Part shown: piece after piece, positions 23,703 to 31,861 of the stretch | Layout: each line of letters opens with the position of its first letter | Numbering within the stretch: position 1 is the stretch's first letter | Assembly (NCBI GenBank): GCA_964478235.1 | Contig: CAYZGX010000004.1 | Coordinates: forward strand, 1 to 64,000 | Direction: 5' to 3' | Source of the DNA: 2-02-FULL-45-10 sp964478235 | Lineage (GTDB): Bacteria; Patescibacteriota; Patescibacteriia; Magasanikbacterales; GWA2-37-8 | DNA length: 64,000 bases | Translations under genes and position numbers: made by a program | The notes under the pieces: generated by a model | Seen by the model: only the letters and a program-made list of their open reading frames with translations | What the model was told of the DNA's origin: nothing | Databases searched by the model: none

Positions 23703-25262
23703 ATGAAACAGCGTATTTTGACCCTTATTGTCGCGAGTTTGGCTGTGTATGCCTTTGCTTTTTCTATCCTGTCTCGCACCTTTGACGGTGATTTTGGCTG
23801 GCACCTGCGTTTTGGCAAAGAAACTACCCTCGGCGCCCTGCCATATATAGATACCTATACCTATACCTTTTTTGGTCGGCCATGGAACAACCACGAATGG
23901 GGTGGTGATGTTCTCTTTTGGCTTATCTATGACGCCACCACAAACATTGGCCTCACTGCTTTCATAGTCCTGGGGGTCACTCTCGCTTTTCTTCTTTTCC
24001 CGGTAATTTTTTTGAAACGCTTTTCGCTCGCCACAATCCTCGCGAGTGGGATCACTCTCGCCACCGTTGATTATATTCTCTCTATGCGCCAAACAACAAT
24101 GGCGCCGTTATTATTTGTTGCTCTTATTTATCTCTTGGAAGCTTTCCCTCGTCGACCTCGCTTGGCTTTTTATCTTATCCCGCTCATGTGGGCATGGTCG
24201 GCGTTTCACGGCAGTTGGATTCTTGGCTATATGACCGTCGCCGTCTACGCCTTTGGTAACGCGCTTGAATATTTTAGTTACCGCTATATCCCCCGCTTGG
24301 CCAATGGTGTGTTTTGGCGATCCAAAGACTATGCTCTGATTGGCGGAGTGACGCTTGCATCTATTCTCTCTATCACTATTAATCCGTATGGCTGGCATCT
24401 GCTAGCTGAGGTGGGCAGTTATTTTACCGAAAATTATTTCAAACAATACATCACCGAATGGTTGCCAAGCTACACCTATCCAGTCTATTGGTCGTTTTTT
24501 GTATTAGTGGCCGTCGTTTTAATTTTCACCGTACGTGGATGGTTGGCGAAGAAAATCACTATTCCGCAGTTAGGTGTTATTGCGATGATTATGCTCAGCG
24601 CGATTTTGTATCGCCGAAACGCGCTGTATTTTGCTATGCTCGCGACCCCATTTATTGCTTACATCTTCGCCGCTGTGTGGGAGGGGTTTTCTCCACGACT
24701 CGCCAAGCACCAAAAAACCCTCTCTCTCGGAATACTGACGGCGGCGCTGGCGGTTACTGGTTATTTTTTCCGCATCGCTTGGTATATCCCTGATCCGTGG
24801 ACCAACGACGCTTTTCTTATGAGTCGAGGCTTCCCGGCCCCAGCTGTTCGCGCACTCGAGCGCGAAACCAAACAACTCGTTATCTTCAACGAATTTCATT
24901 GGGGTGGATTTTTAAACTGGACATTGCCCGACAGCTTAGTCTATCTCGACGGCCGAGGCACAGCCACTTGGCGACTATCCCCTTCAAGCACCCTCTACGG
25001 CGACTACCGCCGACTTCGTTTTGACCCAGGCGGCTTGGCTTTGATTGAAACGAGCCCAGCCCAGTATATTCTCCTGGAAAAACGTTTCTCAGGTTATTAC
25101 AAAACACCAAACCGTCTTGATCGGTTGGTTTTTGGATCTGATCTTGAAAAGATTGTTAATGCTTCAAGCACTCAGCTTGAAATCGACCTCGTCACGTCTA
25201 CCAACTGGAGTGTGCTATTTGAAGACACTCATTCTATTGTCTACCGCCGGTCGCGAGAGTAA
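23703..25262 (+). CDS. GT-C-like polytopic membrane protein
   Basis: The protein has about 519 residues with about ten membrane helices and a C-terminal extracytoplasmic domain. The first outer loop reads GDFGWHLRFGKE...PYIDTYTYTFFGRPWNNHEWGG, a D-x-x-x-H plus W-x-x-H-E-W pattern typical of GT-C fold glycosyltransferase-like proteins that use polyprenyl-phosphate sugars. The tail carries DGRGTATWRLSPSSTLYGDYRRL. The family has no proven substrate. A role in surface glycosylation is inferred and would suit the nearby surface genes. It overlaps comF tail to tail by 29 bp. Confidence 0.7.
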   Translation: MKQRILTLIVASLAVYAFAFSILSRTFDGDFGWHLRFGKETTLGALPYIDTYTYTFFGRPWNNHEWGGDVLFWLIYDATTNIGLTAFIVLGVTLAFLLFPVIFLKRFSLATILASGITLATVDYILSMRQTTMAPLLFVALIYLLEAFPRRPRLAFYLIPLMWAWSAFHGSWILGYMTVAVYAFGNALEYFSYRYIPRLANGVFWRSKDYALIGGVTLASILSITINPYGWHLLAEVGSYFTENYFKQYITEWLPSYTYPVYWSFFVLVAVVLIFTVRGWLAKKITIPQLGVIAMIMLSAILYRRNALYFAMLATPFIAYIFAAVWEGFSPRLAKHQKTLSLGILTAALAVTGYFFRIAWYIPDPWTNDAFLMSRGFPAPAVRALERETKQLVIFNEFHWGGFLNWTLPDSLVYLDGRGTATWRLSPSSTLYGDYRRLRFDPGGLALIETSPAQYILLEKRFSGYYKTPNRLDRLVFGSDLEKIVNASSTQLEIDLVTSTNWSVLFEDTHSIVYRRSRE

Positions 25263-25920
25263 AGCCGTGCACCACTTCTGCGCCAGCGTCTTTGAGAGCT
25301 TTGGCGCAGGCCTCCAAGGTGGCGCCGGTGGTGTAGACGTCATCAACGAGCAAGACTTCTTTAGGTACTTCCCCACCCTGCCAGACAAACGCTTCACGTA
25401 CATTTTCGTACCGCTCCGTGCTAGAGAGTGTTGCTTGTTGTTTGGTGGCGCGAACCCGCACCAGGCTCACAGTGTTGAGTGGTAGCGAATATTTTTCTGC
25501 CAAACATTCGGCAATAACTGCCGACTGGTTATAATCCCGATCACGTTCACGCGCCCGAAACAACGGCACAGGAATGGCGGTTGGCCTGATATACTTTTCT
25601 CGCTCAATTGTTATTACCTTCTTCCATACCTCGCCGATAGTTTTTTGATGGTGATATTTAAATTGTTGAATCAGTCGCCCGATAATACCGTCAGAGGTAT
25701 ACGTATAGAGCGAATACATGCTATCTAAACATGTTAGCGGCCGACAAGTGTCACAAGTGCGAGCACCCGGCGCGCGACATGATGCACAAAAACTCCTCTC
25801 TGTAAGGAGTTTTTCTTGTGTTCGGCAAGGGTGACACCACCACTCGCCTTCGGCCCTACACTGGAGACAGTGTGTAGGAAATAATGCTTCAATGAGCCAC
25901 CCGACCACGCCGGATAGCAT
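25234..25920 (-). CDS. comF: ComF family amidophosphoribosyltransferase-like protein
   Basis: The N-terminal zinc-finger part has paired Cys (CLQC, CHPC, CASC, CDTC) and the C-terminal part is a PRTase fold with VLLVDDVYTTGATLEACAKAL (about 194-214), the PRPP-binding loop. ComF is needed for natural transformation, moving DNA after entry. The 228-residue length is normal. It is the last gene of the secretion-like operon (3 bp after the 25924 gene), which links that locus with DNA uptake. A split comEC lies at 57.6-60.6 kb. Confidence 0.93.
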   Translation of the reverse strand: MLSGVVGWLIEALFPTHCLQCRAEGEWWCHPCRTQEKLLTERSFCASCRAPGARTCDTCRPLTCLDSMYSLYTYTSDGIIGRLIQQFKYHHQKTIGEVWKKVITIEREKYIRPTAIPVPLFRARERDRDYNQSAVIAECLAEKYSLPLNTVSLVRVRATKQQATLSSTERYENVREAFVWQGGEVPKEVLLVDDVYTTGATLEACAKALKDAGAEVVHGFTLATGGRQ

Positions 25921-25923
25921 AGG

Positions 25924-26514
25924 TTAGCGCGCTTTAACGGTGAAACTGTCGGCTAGCCAATTTTTTCCAGAGAGAACCATAACTACGGTAACATCTTGAT
26001 AGCTTTCTAGTGTTTTTTTACCGGTTTCTTCAGTGGTTTTGCGCACCTTTACCAAAACTTCCGCTCGCGCATCTGTCCAAGAATTCAAGGTGGTATTCAT
26101 CGCCTCAGCCAAGACCGACATATATGTTTGGTTGAGCGGTGCTGGTTTGTTGAGTGGTTGACTAATCCGCGTCCAGAGTGTTGGCGTGACCAGATCTCGC
26201 ACCTCGCGAATATTTTGGAAATTATTTTGAGTGGAGAAGCTGTTGTAACGCTCTACAAATACTTTGGCGAGTTGGCGAACACCGTTTTGGGTGTTCTCAA
26301 GCGACGAAGCTGGCTTGATTTGCAATCCTGTTGGCACGGTTGTCGATGGCACACTTGGGGTTGTCTGGTAGACTGGCACAGGAGCGGTGGTGGTGACGCC
26401 CGGCTCAACCGCTTCTCCTCCGCGCGAACGGATAAAACGCACCAACAAAACTGCCCCGACAAAAGCGAGGACGAGGAGCGCCATTCCAATAAATATACGG
26501 TTGCGTAGAGGCAT
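25924..26514 (-). CDS. Membrane-anchored protein of the secretion locus (possible VirB8-like)
   Basis: The 196 residues comprise one N-terminal membrane helix (about 6-26, IFIGMALLVLAFVGAVLLVRF), a Thr/Pro/Val linker and a globular domain (about 80-196). The globular part resembles NTF2-like folds in outline: helical AKVFVERYNSF start, then strands ending VVMVLSGKNWLADSFTVKA. VirB8 subunits have the same layout of one helix plus an NTF2-like periplasmic domain. The proposal of a VirB8 equivalent rests on layout and position beside VirB4, not on motifs. Homologues accompany VirB4 in related genomes, as far as I know. Confidence 0.6.
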   Translation of the reverse strand: MPLRNRIFIGMALLVLAFVGAVLLVRFIRSRGGEAVEPGVTTTAPVPVYQTTPSVPSTTVPTGLQIKPASSLENTQNGVRQLAKVFVERYNSFSTQNNFQNIREVRDLVTPTLWTRISQPLNKPAPLNQTYMSVLAEAMNTTLNSWTDARAEVLVKVRKTTEETGKKTLESYQDVTVVMVLSGKNWLADSFTVKAR

Positions 26515-26525
26515 AGACAGATAGG

Positions 26526-28400
26526 TTATTTGGCAATTTGAGCTTCAAACTCTTTTTTAGCTTTTTCAATTTCCATCAATTGCTCTGGATTGGTGGTGAC
26601 GATCTGATCTTCGGTGTAGGAAGCCACCACTTTGATAGCTGCGTGCTTAAACCCAGCAAAGAAAATACCTTCACCCACTCCACTCTCGAGCAAGAGATAT
26701 TTTTCACTATCGGTGAGGAGAAACACTTTTTGGATAAGATCCACCGACGCTGGCGATTGTTTCATGAGAAGCTGAAGCGCCGAGTTGGTCACAATCGCTT
26801 GGCCATATTGCGATTTCAAGAAATCGTTCACATCTTGGGTGATAGTGGTCACACCGAGATAATATTTGCGACAACGTTTGACGAGAGCAAAGATAAACCG
26901 AGCGGAGTCTTCGTGTTGCATGAGCCACCAAGCTTCATCAATAACTAAAATGCGTTTCTTGCGTTCACTGCGCACCACATTCCAGATATAGTTGACGATA
27001 GCGTAGATAGCTAGTGGGCGAAGCTCGTCTTCCAAATCACGCACGGAGAAAATAACCAACTGGTTTTTCATGTCTACATTGGTTGGCGAGTTGAACAAGC
27101 CAGCAAAGGTACCTTCGGTAAATTTCTTGAGCTTCAAGACCAACTCTTCGGAGCCTTCCATGCCTTCCAAAACTTCTTCTAAATCTTGCATGATTGGCGG
27201 TTCAGCGGTGCGCAAGTCTGCGTCATTGGTAATATCTTTTTTAGCATAGGTTTCAATGAGCGCCCGGTCGATCAGCGAATCCTGCGCTGTGGTGAGACCG
27301 CCAAGCATAATACGGAGCAACCCTTTGACGGTAATAACGGCGCCACGGATAACATCTTCGGTGGACACTTCCTGACCCATTGGGCGAGGCAAATCAAACG
27401 GGTTAATTTTTGCTTCTGATGACAGCGAGATATTTACATAGGTACCGCCAACAGCATCGCAAAGATGTTTGTATTCCATTTCCGGATCAATAACGATCAC
27501 TTCCACACCCATCATCATGGTACGGAGGATTTCTAATTTCACCGCATAACTTTTACCAGCACCGGACGTCGCGAAGACGACCATGTTGGCATTCTGCAGC
27601 GAGAAACGATCAAACAAGATAAGACTATTGTTATGGCGGTTGATGCCATACAAAATACCACTATCACTCGTGAGCTCAGCCGAAATGAATGGGAACGAGG
27701 CCGCAATTGGGCTGGAGTTCATGTTGAACGAAATCAGAAGCTCGTCGTTACAGAGTGGCATAGTGGAATTAAAACCTTGCTCTGCTTGATAGAGAACTTT
27801 GCGGGTGTTGATAAGTTTGGCACCAAAAATACTTTCAATATCTTCCGAGGCTTGATCGAGCTTTTCTTTGCTTTCAGCGTATACGGTGATGTAAAAAGCA
27901 AATTGGAAAAAGTGCTCGGTCCCCTGAGTCAAACTGTCGCGCAATTGTTCAATATCGCGAAGCGCTGTTTCACGTATTGGGTCGCGCGGCGCGCCTTTGT
28001 CATGATCAGCAGTGATTTGGGCTTCGAGCGCACCCACTTTATTTTTGAGTTGTTTTAAAATAATTTCTGCTTTGACCGGATAAAAATACATGGAAATATC
28101 CATGGTGCGCGACAGGTTGATAATTGGCGAACTCCAACCGATAGAAATATACCGAGGATACGAAACGACAAATAAGGTTCGGCAAAAGGTGGTGCCGAGC
28201 TGGATAAAATTAGACTCGACATTAAAAGCTGCCGGCGCAATAAGATCGCGAATCGAGACGACACCTTCGCGATAAATCCGCTCTTCTTCGAGCGTCACCA
28301 ACTCTTCGCTCGATTTATCCGCGAGTTTTTTCTCTTCTTTTTCCAGTTTATTTTCTTTGATGCCAGTTTCTTTGCTGACACTCGTTGGTTTAAAAGCCAT
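26526..28400 (-). CDS. virB4: VirB4/TraC-type secretion ATPase (C-terminal ATPase plus part of N-domain)
   Basis: This is the hexameric ATPase that energises type IV secretion. The 624 residues have Walker A FATSGAGKSYAVKLEIL (about 277-293), the VIDPEMEYKHL motif after it, Walker B RILVIDEAWWLMQ (about 483-495) and the sensor segment GVTTITQDVNDFL. An N-terminal TraC-like region (about 40-260) is present. Further N-terminal sequence is encoded by the separate gene immediately upstream (1 bp gap). No VirD4 coupling protein or VirB11 is in the window. In Patescibacteria such loci are thought to serve DNA uptake or surface structures. Confidence 0.93.
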   Translation of the reverse strand: MAFKPTSVSKETGIKENKLEKEEKKLADKSSEELVTLEEERIYREGVVSIRDLIAPAAFNVESNFIQLGTTFCRTLFVVSYPRYISIGWSSPIINLSRTMDISMYFYPVKAEIILKQLKNKVGALEAQITADHDKGAPRDPIRETALRDIEQLRDSLTQGTEHFFQFAFYITVYAESKEKLDQASEDIESIFGAKLINTRKVLYQAEQGFNSTMPLCNDELLISFNMNSSPIAASFPFISAELTSDSGILYGINRHNNSLILFDRFSLQNANMVVFATSGAGKSYAVKLEILRTMMMGVEVIVIDPEMEYKHLCDAVGGTYVNISLSSEAKINPFDLPRPMGQEVSTEDVIRGAVITVKGLLRIMLGGLTTAQDSLIDRALIETYAKKDITNDADLRTAEPPIMQDLEEVLEGMEGSEELVLKLKKFTEGTFAGLFNSPTNVDMKNQLVIFSVRDLEDELRPLAIYAIVNYIWNVVRSERKKRILVIDEAWWLMQHEDSARFIFALVKRCRKYYLGVTTITQDVNDFLKSQYGQAIVTNSALQLLMKQSPASVDLIQKVFLLTDSEKYLLLESGVGEGIFFAGFKHAAIKVVASYTEDQIVTTNPEQLMEIEKAKKEFEAQIAK

Positions 28401-28401
28401 A

Positions 28402-29085
28402 TTATTCTTCGGTTCGTAATTCGTTCAAATTGCCCAACTCTTGGGATAAAGCAATATCAGTATTATACGTCGAAAAGTACAGTTCGATAAGCGACTGAGT
28501 ATCGAGACGCACGGTGGTGAGCCCCATCGAGCTCAAGCCCGACTCAATTTGGCGCACTCGGCTATCTAAATCATATTTGCGCTTAGTAAATCGTTCGCCT
28601 TTGAGCTTGATCACCGAGGCTGGATTGACCACTTCGCCCATTCTGGCAAAAAATCCTTTATTTTTGTTGGAGCTTGGATCGTAGGGTACGACAACGTAAA
28701 ACTGCTTGTTCATAATTTCGCCAAGCGATACGAGCTCGCTCACAAAGGCTCGATAATCGGCAATTTGCGTGCGAAGTAATTCGTTAGTTTGATTTTTTTC
28801 TTGCTCCAACAGCTTATCCATATACGGCTTGGTCTGGAGTTTGCGCGATTGGATCAAAATCTGGAGCGGATGATCGAGTGAATTTAAAAATGAAACGTAG
28901 CCCGAAATAATCGCACTTTGTTCATCTTCGTTTTTGAGGGCGAAGTTGATACTCGACACCATAATGACCGCTCGAAGCGTACCATCTTTCATCACCACCG
29001 TGTCTTGCTTGATTTCTGAAATCAAAAGATGGTGCTGGGTGGAAGGCATTTTTGGTTTTTTTTGAACTGGCTTTGTATCTTTCAT
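28402..29085 (-). CDS. TraC/VirB4 N-terminal-domain protein (separate subunit)
   Basis: The 227 residues carry the beta-alpha domain that in single-chain VirB4/TraC precedes the ATPase: STQHHLLISEIKQDTVVMKDGTLRAVIMVSSINFALKNEDEQ and the later SLDHPLQILIQSRKL, YRAFVSELV, MNKQFYVVVPYD. It has no Walker motifs. It lies between prgI and virB4 with 3-bp and 1-bp gaps, so the protein is probably made with VirB4 and docks onto it. The N-terminus is Lys/Pro-rich and may be cytoplasmic. Confidence 0.8.
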   Translation of the reverse strand: MKDTKPVQKKPKMPSTQHHLLISEIKQDTVVMKDGTLRAVIMVSSINFALKNEDEQSAIISGYVSFLNSLDHPLQILIQSRKLQTKPYMDKLLEQEKNQTNELLRTQIADYRAFVSELVSLGEIMNKQFYVVVPYDPSSNKNKGFFARMGEVVNPASVIKLKGERFTKRKYDLDSRVRQIESGLSSMGLTTVRLDTQSLIELYFSTYNTDIALSQELGNLNELRTEE

Positions 29086-29088
29086 ACA

Positions 29089-29520
29089 TTATTCCCCTTT
29101 ATAATAACCGCCCGTATTCACCATGAGTGATAAATCTCGGATGCGCGTATGCGAGGCGGACTTGGTCAAATCTGCTTTCTCCTCAACTTTTTCTGGCTCA
29201 TTATCTTTCATAATCGCTTTGAGCTCAGCAACGGTATTAAATTTATTCCAGGCTCGGCGACTTGGACGGCGGGTAGTCTGGAGAATATTCAGCAAGAAAA
29301 AATGAAACGGTTGGCCGTTGATAGTAGCAAAGGCAAAAATCAGGGTGAGCCCGCCGATCAGGGCGAGAAGCACAATAAAGAGCGATGTATCGGCAAATTT
29401 AAATGATAAAAAACACAGCAAACCACCAACTAGGATAATCACAAATTGACGGCTCGTAATTGGCCCAAAAATTTTATCCTCCACGTCAATAAATTGTGGC
29501 ACCATGAATTGGTTCATCAT
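29089..29520 (-). CDS. prgI: PrgI family membrane protein
   Basis: The 143 residues open MMNQFMVPQFIDVEDKIFGPITSRQF, the PrgI signature, followed by two membrane helices (about 28-45 and 48-68) and GQPFHFFLLNILQTTRRPSRRAWNK on the cytoplasmic side. PrgI is the small VirB3-like partner of VirB4 in Gram-positive and Patescibacterial type IV systems. The start overlaps the preceding stop by four bases (ATGA), implying coupled translation. Confidence 0.92.
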   Translation of the reverse strand: MMNQFMVPQFIDVEDKIFGPITSRQFVIILVGGLLCFLSFKFADTSLFIVLLALIGGLTLIFAFATINGQPFHFFLLNILQTTRRPSRRAWNKFNTVAELKAIMKDNEPEKVEEKADLTKSASHTRIRDLSLMVNTGGYYKGE

Positions 29521-30764
29521 AGGTAGTCGAGTTGACGCTCCATAGTTATAATCGCTTGCATTTCCAGGAATGTAATTGTTTTAGTATCGGTGAGAGCGCT
29601 AAGCGGAGTCTTGCCGGCAAGCGCATGAATCGCTGTCGTTACATATTCTCCGTAGAGCGGTGACGCTTTCCAAGCATCAAGCGCTTCGAGATATAGCAAA
29701 ATTGACTCGCCTTGTAGGTTGATAAACTTTTGTTTGAGGCGAAGAGCTGCTTCTTCAGGTTTGTTTGAAAGCCGACGGAAATCGGTGAGACCAAACGAGC
29801 GAATTTCGTCGGTTGGACCAACTGCTCCAGGTTTGGCAATAATATCTTTCATTGACGATTTTGCTCGCGAGTCGGCGGCGAGTTTCATAAACGGATCTTC
29901 GGCAGCAGTAGTTTTGGTGAATGTTTCAATGACTTTCTCTTTCGTGAGCGGAGCGGCTGGGGTTGAAGCTGGTCGAGGCGACACCACCGGCATTGGGCGT
30001 GGAACAACAGGGGTAGCGACCGGCTGAGCGGTCATTGGCTTTGGTGCTGGCTGGAAAGCCGGCTTTGACGGAGTAGCCTGAACAACCGGCTTAACTGGAG
30101 CAGGTGCCACTGGTTTTGGCGAACTCGTTGCCTCTTGGCCATGTTTGAAAGCATTAAATGGTGTGGTGGTGGCTGGTAGTTCTTTTTTGTACGGAATAAG
30201 ATCTTCAAAGCCTGGAAGATGTTTCAAAACTTCGTGAGCCTGGTCGCGAGTGAGACCAACTCCCCCATCTTGTTCAGATCGACTGAGCGCTTCTTCTACC
30301 TGATCAACACTACGAATATCTTTGAGGCGAAGCTGAATCAAAGTGCGAAGACGGTTGAGATTATTTTTAGAAACAGTAAACGATAATTTTCCGATGATTT
30401 CATCGGCTTGAGCATCACGCGGCAAACTAATCAGTGGTGCGCCAGAGCTGGTTTTTGGAGCTGGCTCTTCGAGGAGTGAGGACATGTCAGCTTTTGGCAG
30501 AGCTGACTTGGCTAGGCGAGGTGGTGCGACTGGTGAAGTCGCTACTACCGGCTTTTGCTCAGGAGCAGGCTCAACTGGTAAATTATCCGGCACGACAACG
30601 GGTGGTTTTTCTGGAACAGAGGCAACCTGAGTCGGAACGGCTGGAACTGGAGCTGGCGAAGCCGATGCTCCAGCTTTTTTTTGACGAATCTCATCAAGGC
30701 TCATGCGCACCATAGTGCCATCAGCTTTTTTGACAAGAATTGTTTTTCCTCCTGTGTCGGCCAT
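29517..30764 (-). CDS. Pro/Ala-rich protein of the secretion locus
   Basis: The 415 residues show three parts: a short N-terminal motif (KTILVKKADGTMVRMSLDEIRQKK); a folded helical segment (about 125-190, LSFTVSKNNLNRLRTLIQLRLKDIRSVDQVEEAL) between two long Pro/Ala/Val linkers; and a C-terminal helical domain (about 330-415, EEAALRLKQKFINLQGESILLYLEALDAWKASPLY). There is no membrane segment or signal, so it is likely cytoplasmic. I know no function. Tight linkage to prgI makes it a candidate accessory or assembly factor of the machine. Confidence 0.7.
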   Translation of the reverse strand: MADTGGKTILVKKADGTMVRMSLDEIRQKKAGASASPAPVPAVPTQVASVPEKPPVVVPDNLPVEPAPEQKPVVATSPVAPPRLAKSALPKADMSSLLEEPAPKTSSGAPLISLPRDAQADEIIGKLSFTVSKNNLNRLRTLIQLRLKDIRSVDQVEEALSRSEQDGGVGLTRDQAHEVLKHLPGFEDLIPYKKELPATTTPFNAFKHGQEATSSPKPVAPAPVKPVVQATPSKPAFQPAPKPMTAQPVATPVVPRPMPVVSPRPASTPAAPLTKEKVIETFTKTTAAEDPFMKLAADSRAKSSMKDIIAKPGAVGPTDEIRSFGLTDFRRLSNKPEEAALRLKQKFINLQGESILLYLEALDAWKASPLYGEYVTTAIHALAGKTPLSALTDTKTITFLEMQAIITMERQLDYL

Positions 30765-30771
30765 AAAAATA

Positions 30772-31818
30772 TTATTTTAAAAGCGCTTCGTTCCATTCAA
30801 ACGCGCCAGTTTGTTCGTTGTAGACATACAACTCTCGTATTGTATCATCGTTATACTTTACTGCCCACTCTTCGAGCATACCAAGCACCGCTTCAGGATC
30901 TTCAAATTGCCCATCTTCACTCTGTTTGAATTTACTTTGGGCAACAAGTTGAATATCTAGATAGGTTGGTTTTGGGGTTGGAGCGGCAGCAACAGAAGGT
31001 TTTACAGCTGGCTTTGCTTCGGTCTTTGGGGCGGTTTGTGGGGCTGGAACTGGCTCAGTAACAGCCGAAGAAGGCCCCTCGCCTACAACCTTGCCAGCAA
31101 GCGCTCGCTTATATTGCACAGCGCCTTCTTCAATATAGGCGTCGATCGCATCAGCCATGCTTGGATTAGTATAGGCCTGCACTGTAGCCCAAATTGACGA
31201 CGGCTCGCGCTCGGTAAAGAAGTCGTATAACCCAACGAGTTGCTCGATCAACTCTTTATCTTCAGCAATAGAAAAGCGCATTGCCCCCTCATCATTTTTC
31301 GCAAAAAAGGTATCTTTAATTTTTCCCATGACTTCGGCCACTTCGAGCGAGGTAGTGGTGCTCAATTTTGTTCGTTTAATATCGGTGATAAGATCTTTAA
31401 CCAGCACATCTTTTCCTTGCCACACCCCGACAAACGCCTCAGATTCAAAAAAGGCTTGGCGAATATCTGCATAAAGTACGGCCATATCTTTGTCATCAAG
31501 ACTGCGTGAAGCCAAATACCACATGATTGTTTTCCAGACATCAAAATCAAGAGTAAAGGCCATTGCAATCTGCCGACCAATCACTATCTTTACAAAGGTA
31601 TCGCGATCGAGCTCAGCATAGAGCTTCCAGGATAGCTCTGTATACAATCTAAAATACGTCCAGCGATACAAACTATCAACCCGAGCATTTTCTCCTTTAA
31701 AATCTTCGTGGAGTTTGCCCCAGGTAACCAAAAGATCTTCAGGTTTTTTATGCCCGCTACGAATAGCTTGTTCAATCGCTTCAAACGATTGTATACTGAC
31801 TTGTTTAACAAACAACAT
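30772..31818 (-). CDS. Helical cytoplasmic protein of the secretion locus
   Basis: The 348 residues are mostly alpha-helical (about 1-220, rich in aromatic and acidic residues: YRWTYFRLYTELSWKLYAELDRDTF), then an Ala/Pro linker (about 240-285), then a short C-terminal domain YLDIQLVAQSKFKQSEDGQFEDPEAVLGMLEEWAVKYND. There is no signal or membrane helix. I recognise no family. It lies between the VirB6-like gene and the Pro-rich gene, 7 bp from the latter. Confidence 0.68.
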   Translation of the reverse strand: MLFVKQVSIQSFEAIEQAIRSGHKKPEDLLVTWGKLHEDFKGENARVDSLYRWTYFRLYTELSWKLYAELDRDTFVKIVIGRQIAMAFTLDFDVWKTIMWYLASRSLDDKDMAVLYADIRQAFFESEAFVGVWQGKDVLVKDLITDIKRTKLSTTTSLEVAEVMGKIKDTFFAKNDEGAMRFSIAEDKELIEQLVGLYDFFTEREPSSIWATVQAYTNPSMADAIDAYIEEGAVQYKRALAGKVVGEGPSSAVTEPVPAPQTAPKTEAKPAVKPSVAAAPTPKPTYLDIQLVAQSKFKQSEDGQFEDPEAVLGMLEEWAVKYNDDTIRELYVYNEQTGAFEWNEALLK

Positions 31819-31861
31819 AGTGTAAATAAACCGCTCTAAAAACTCTGTTCACTAAATAGTA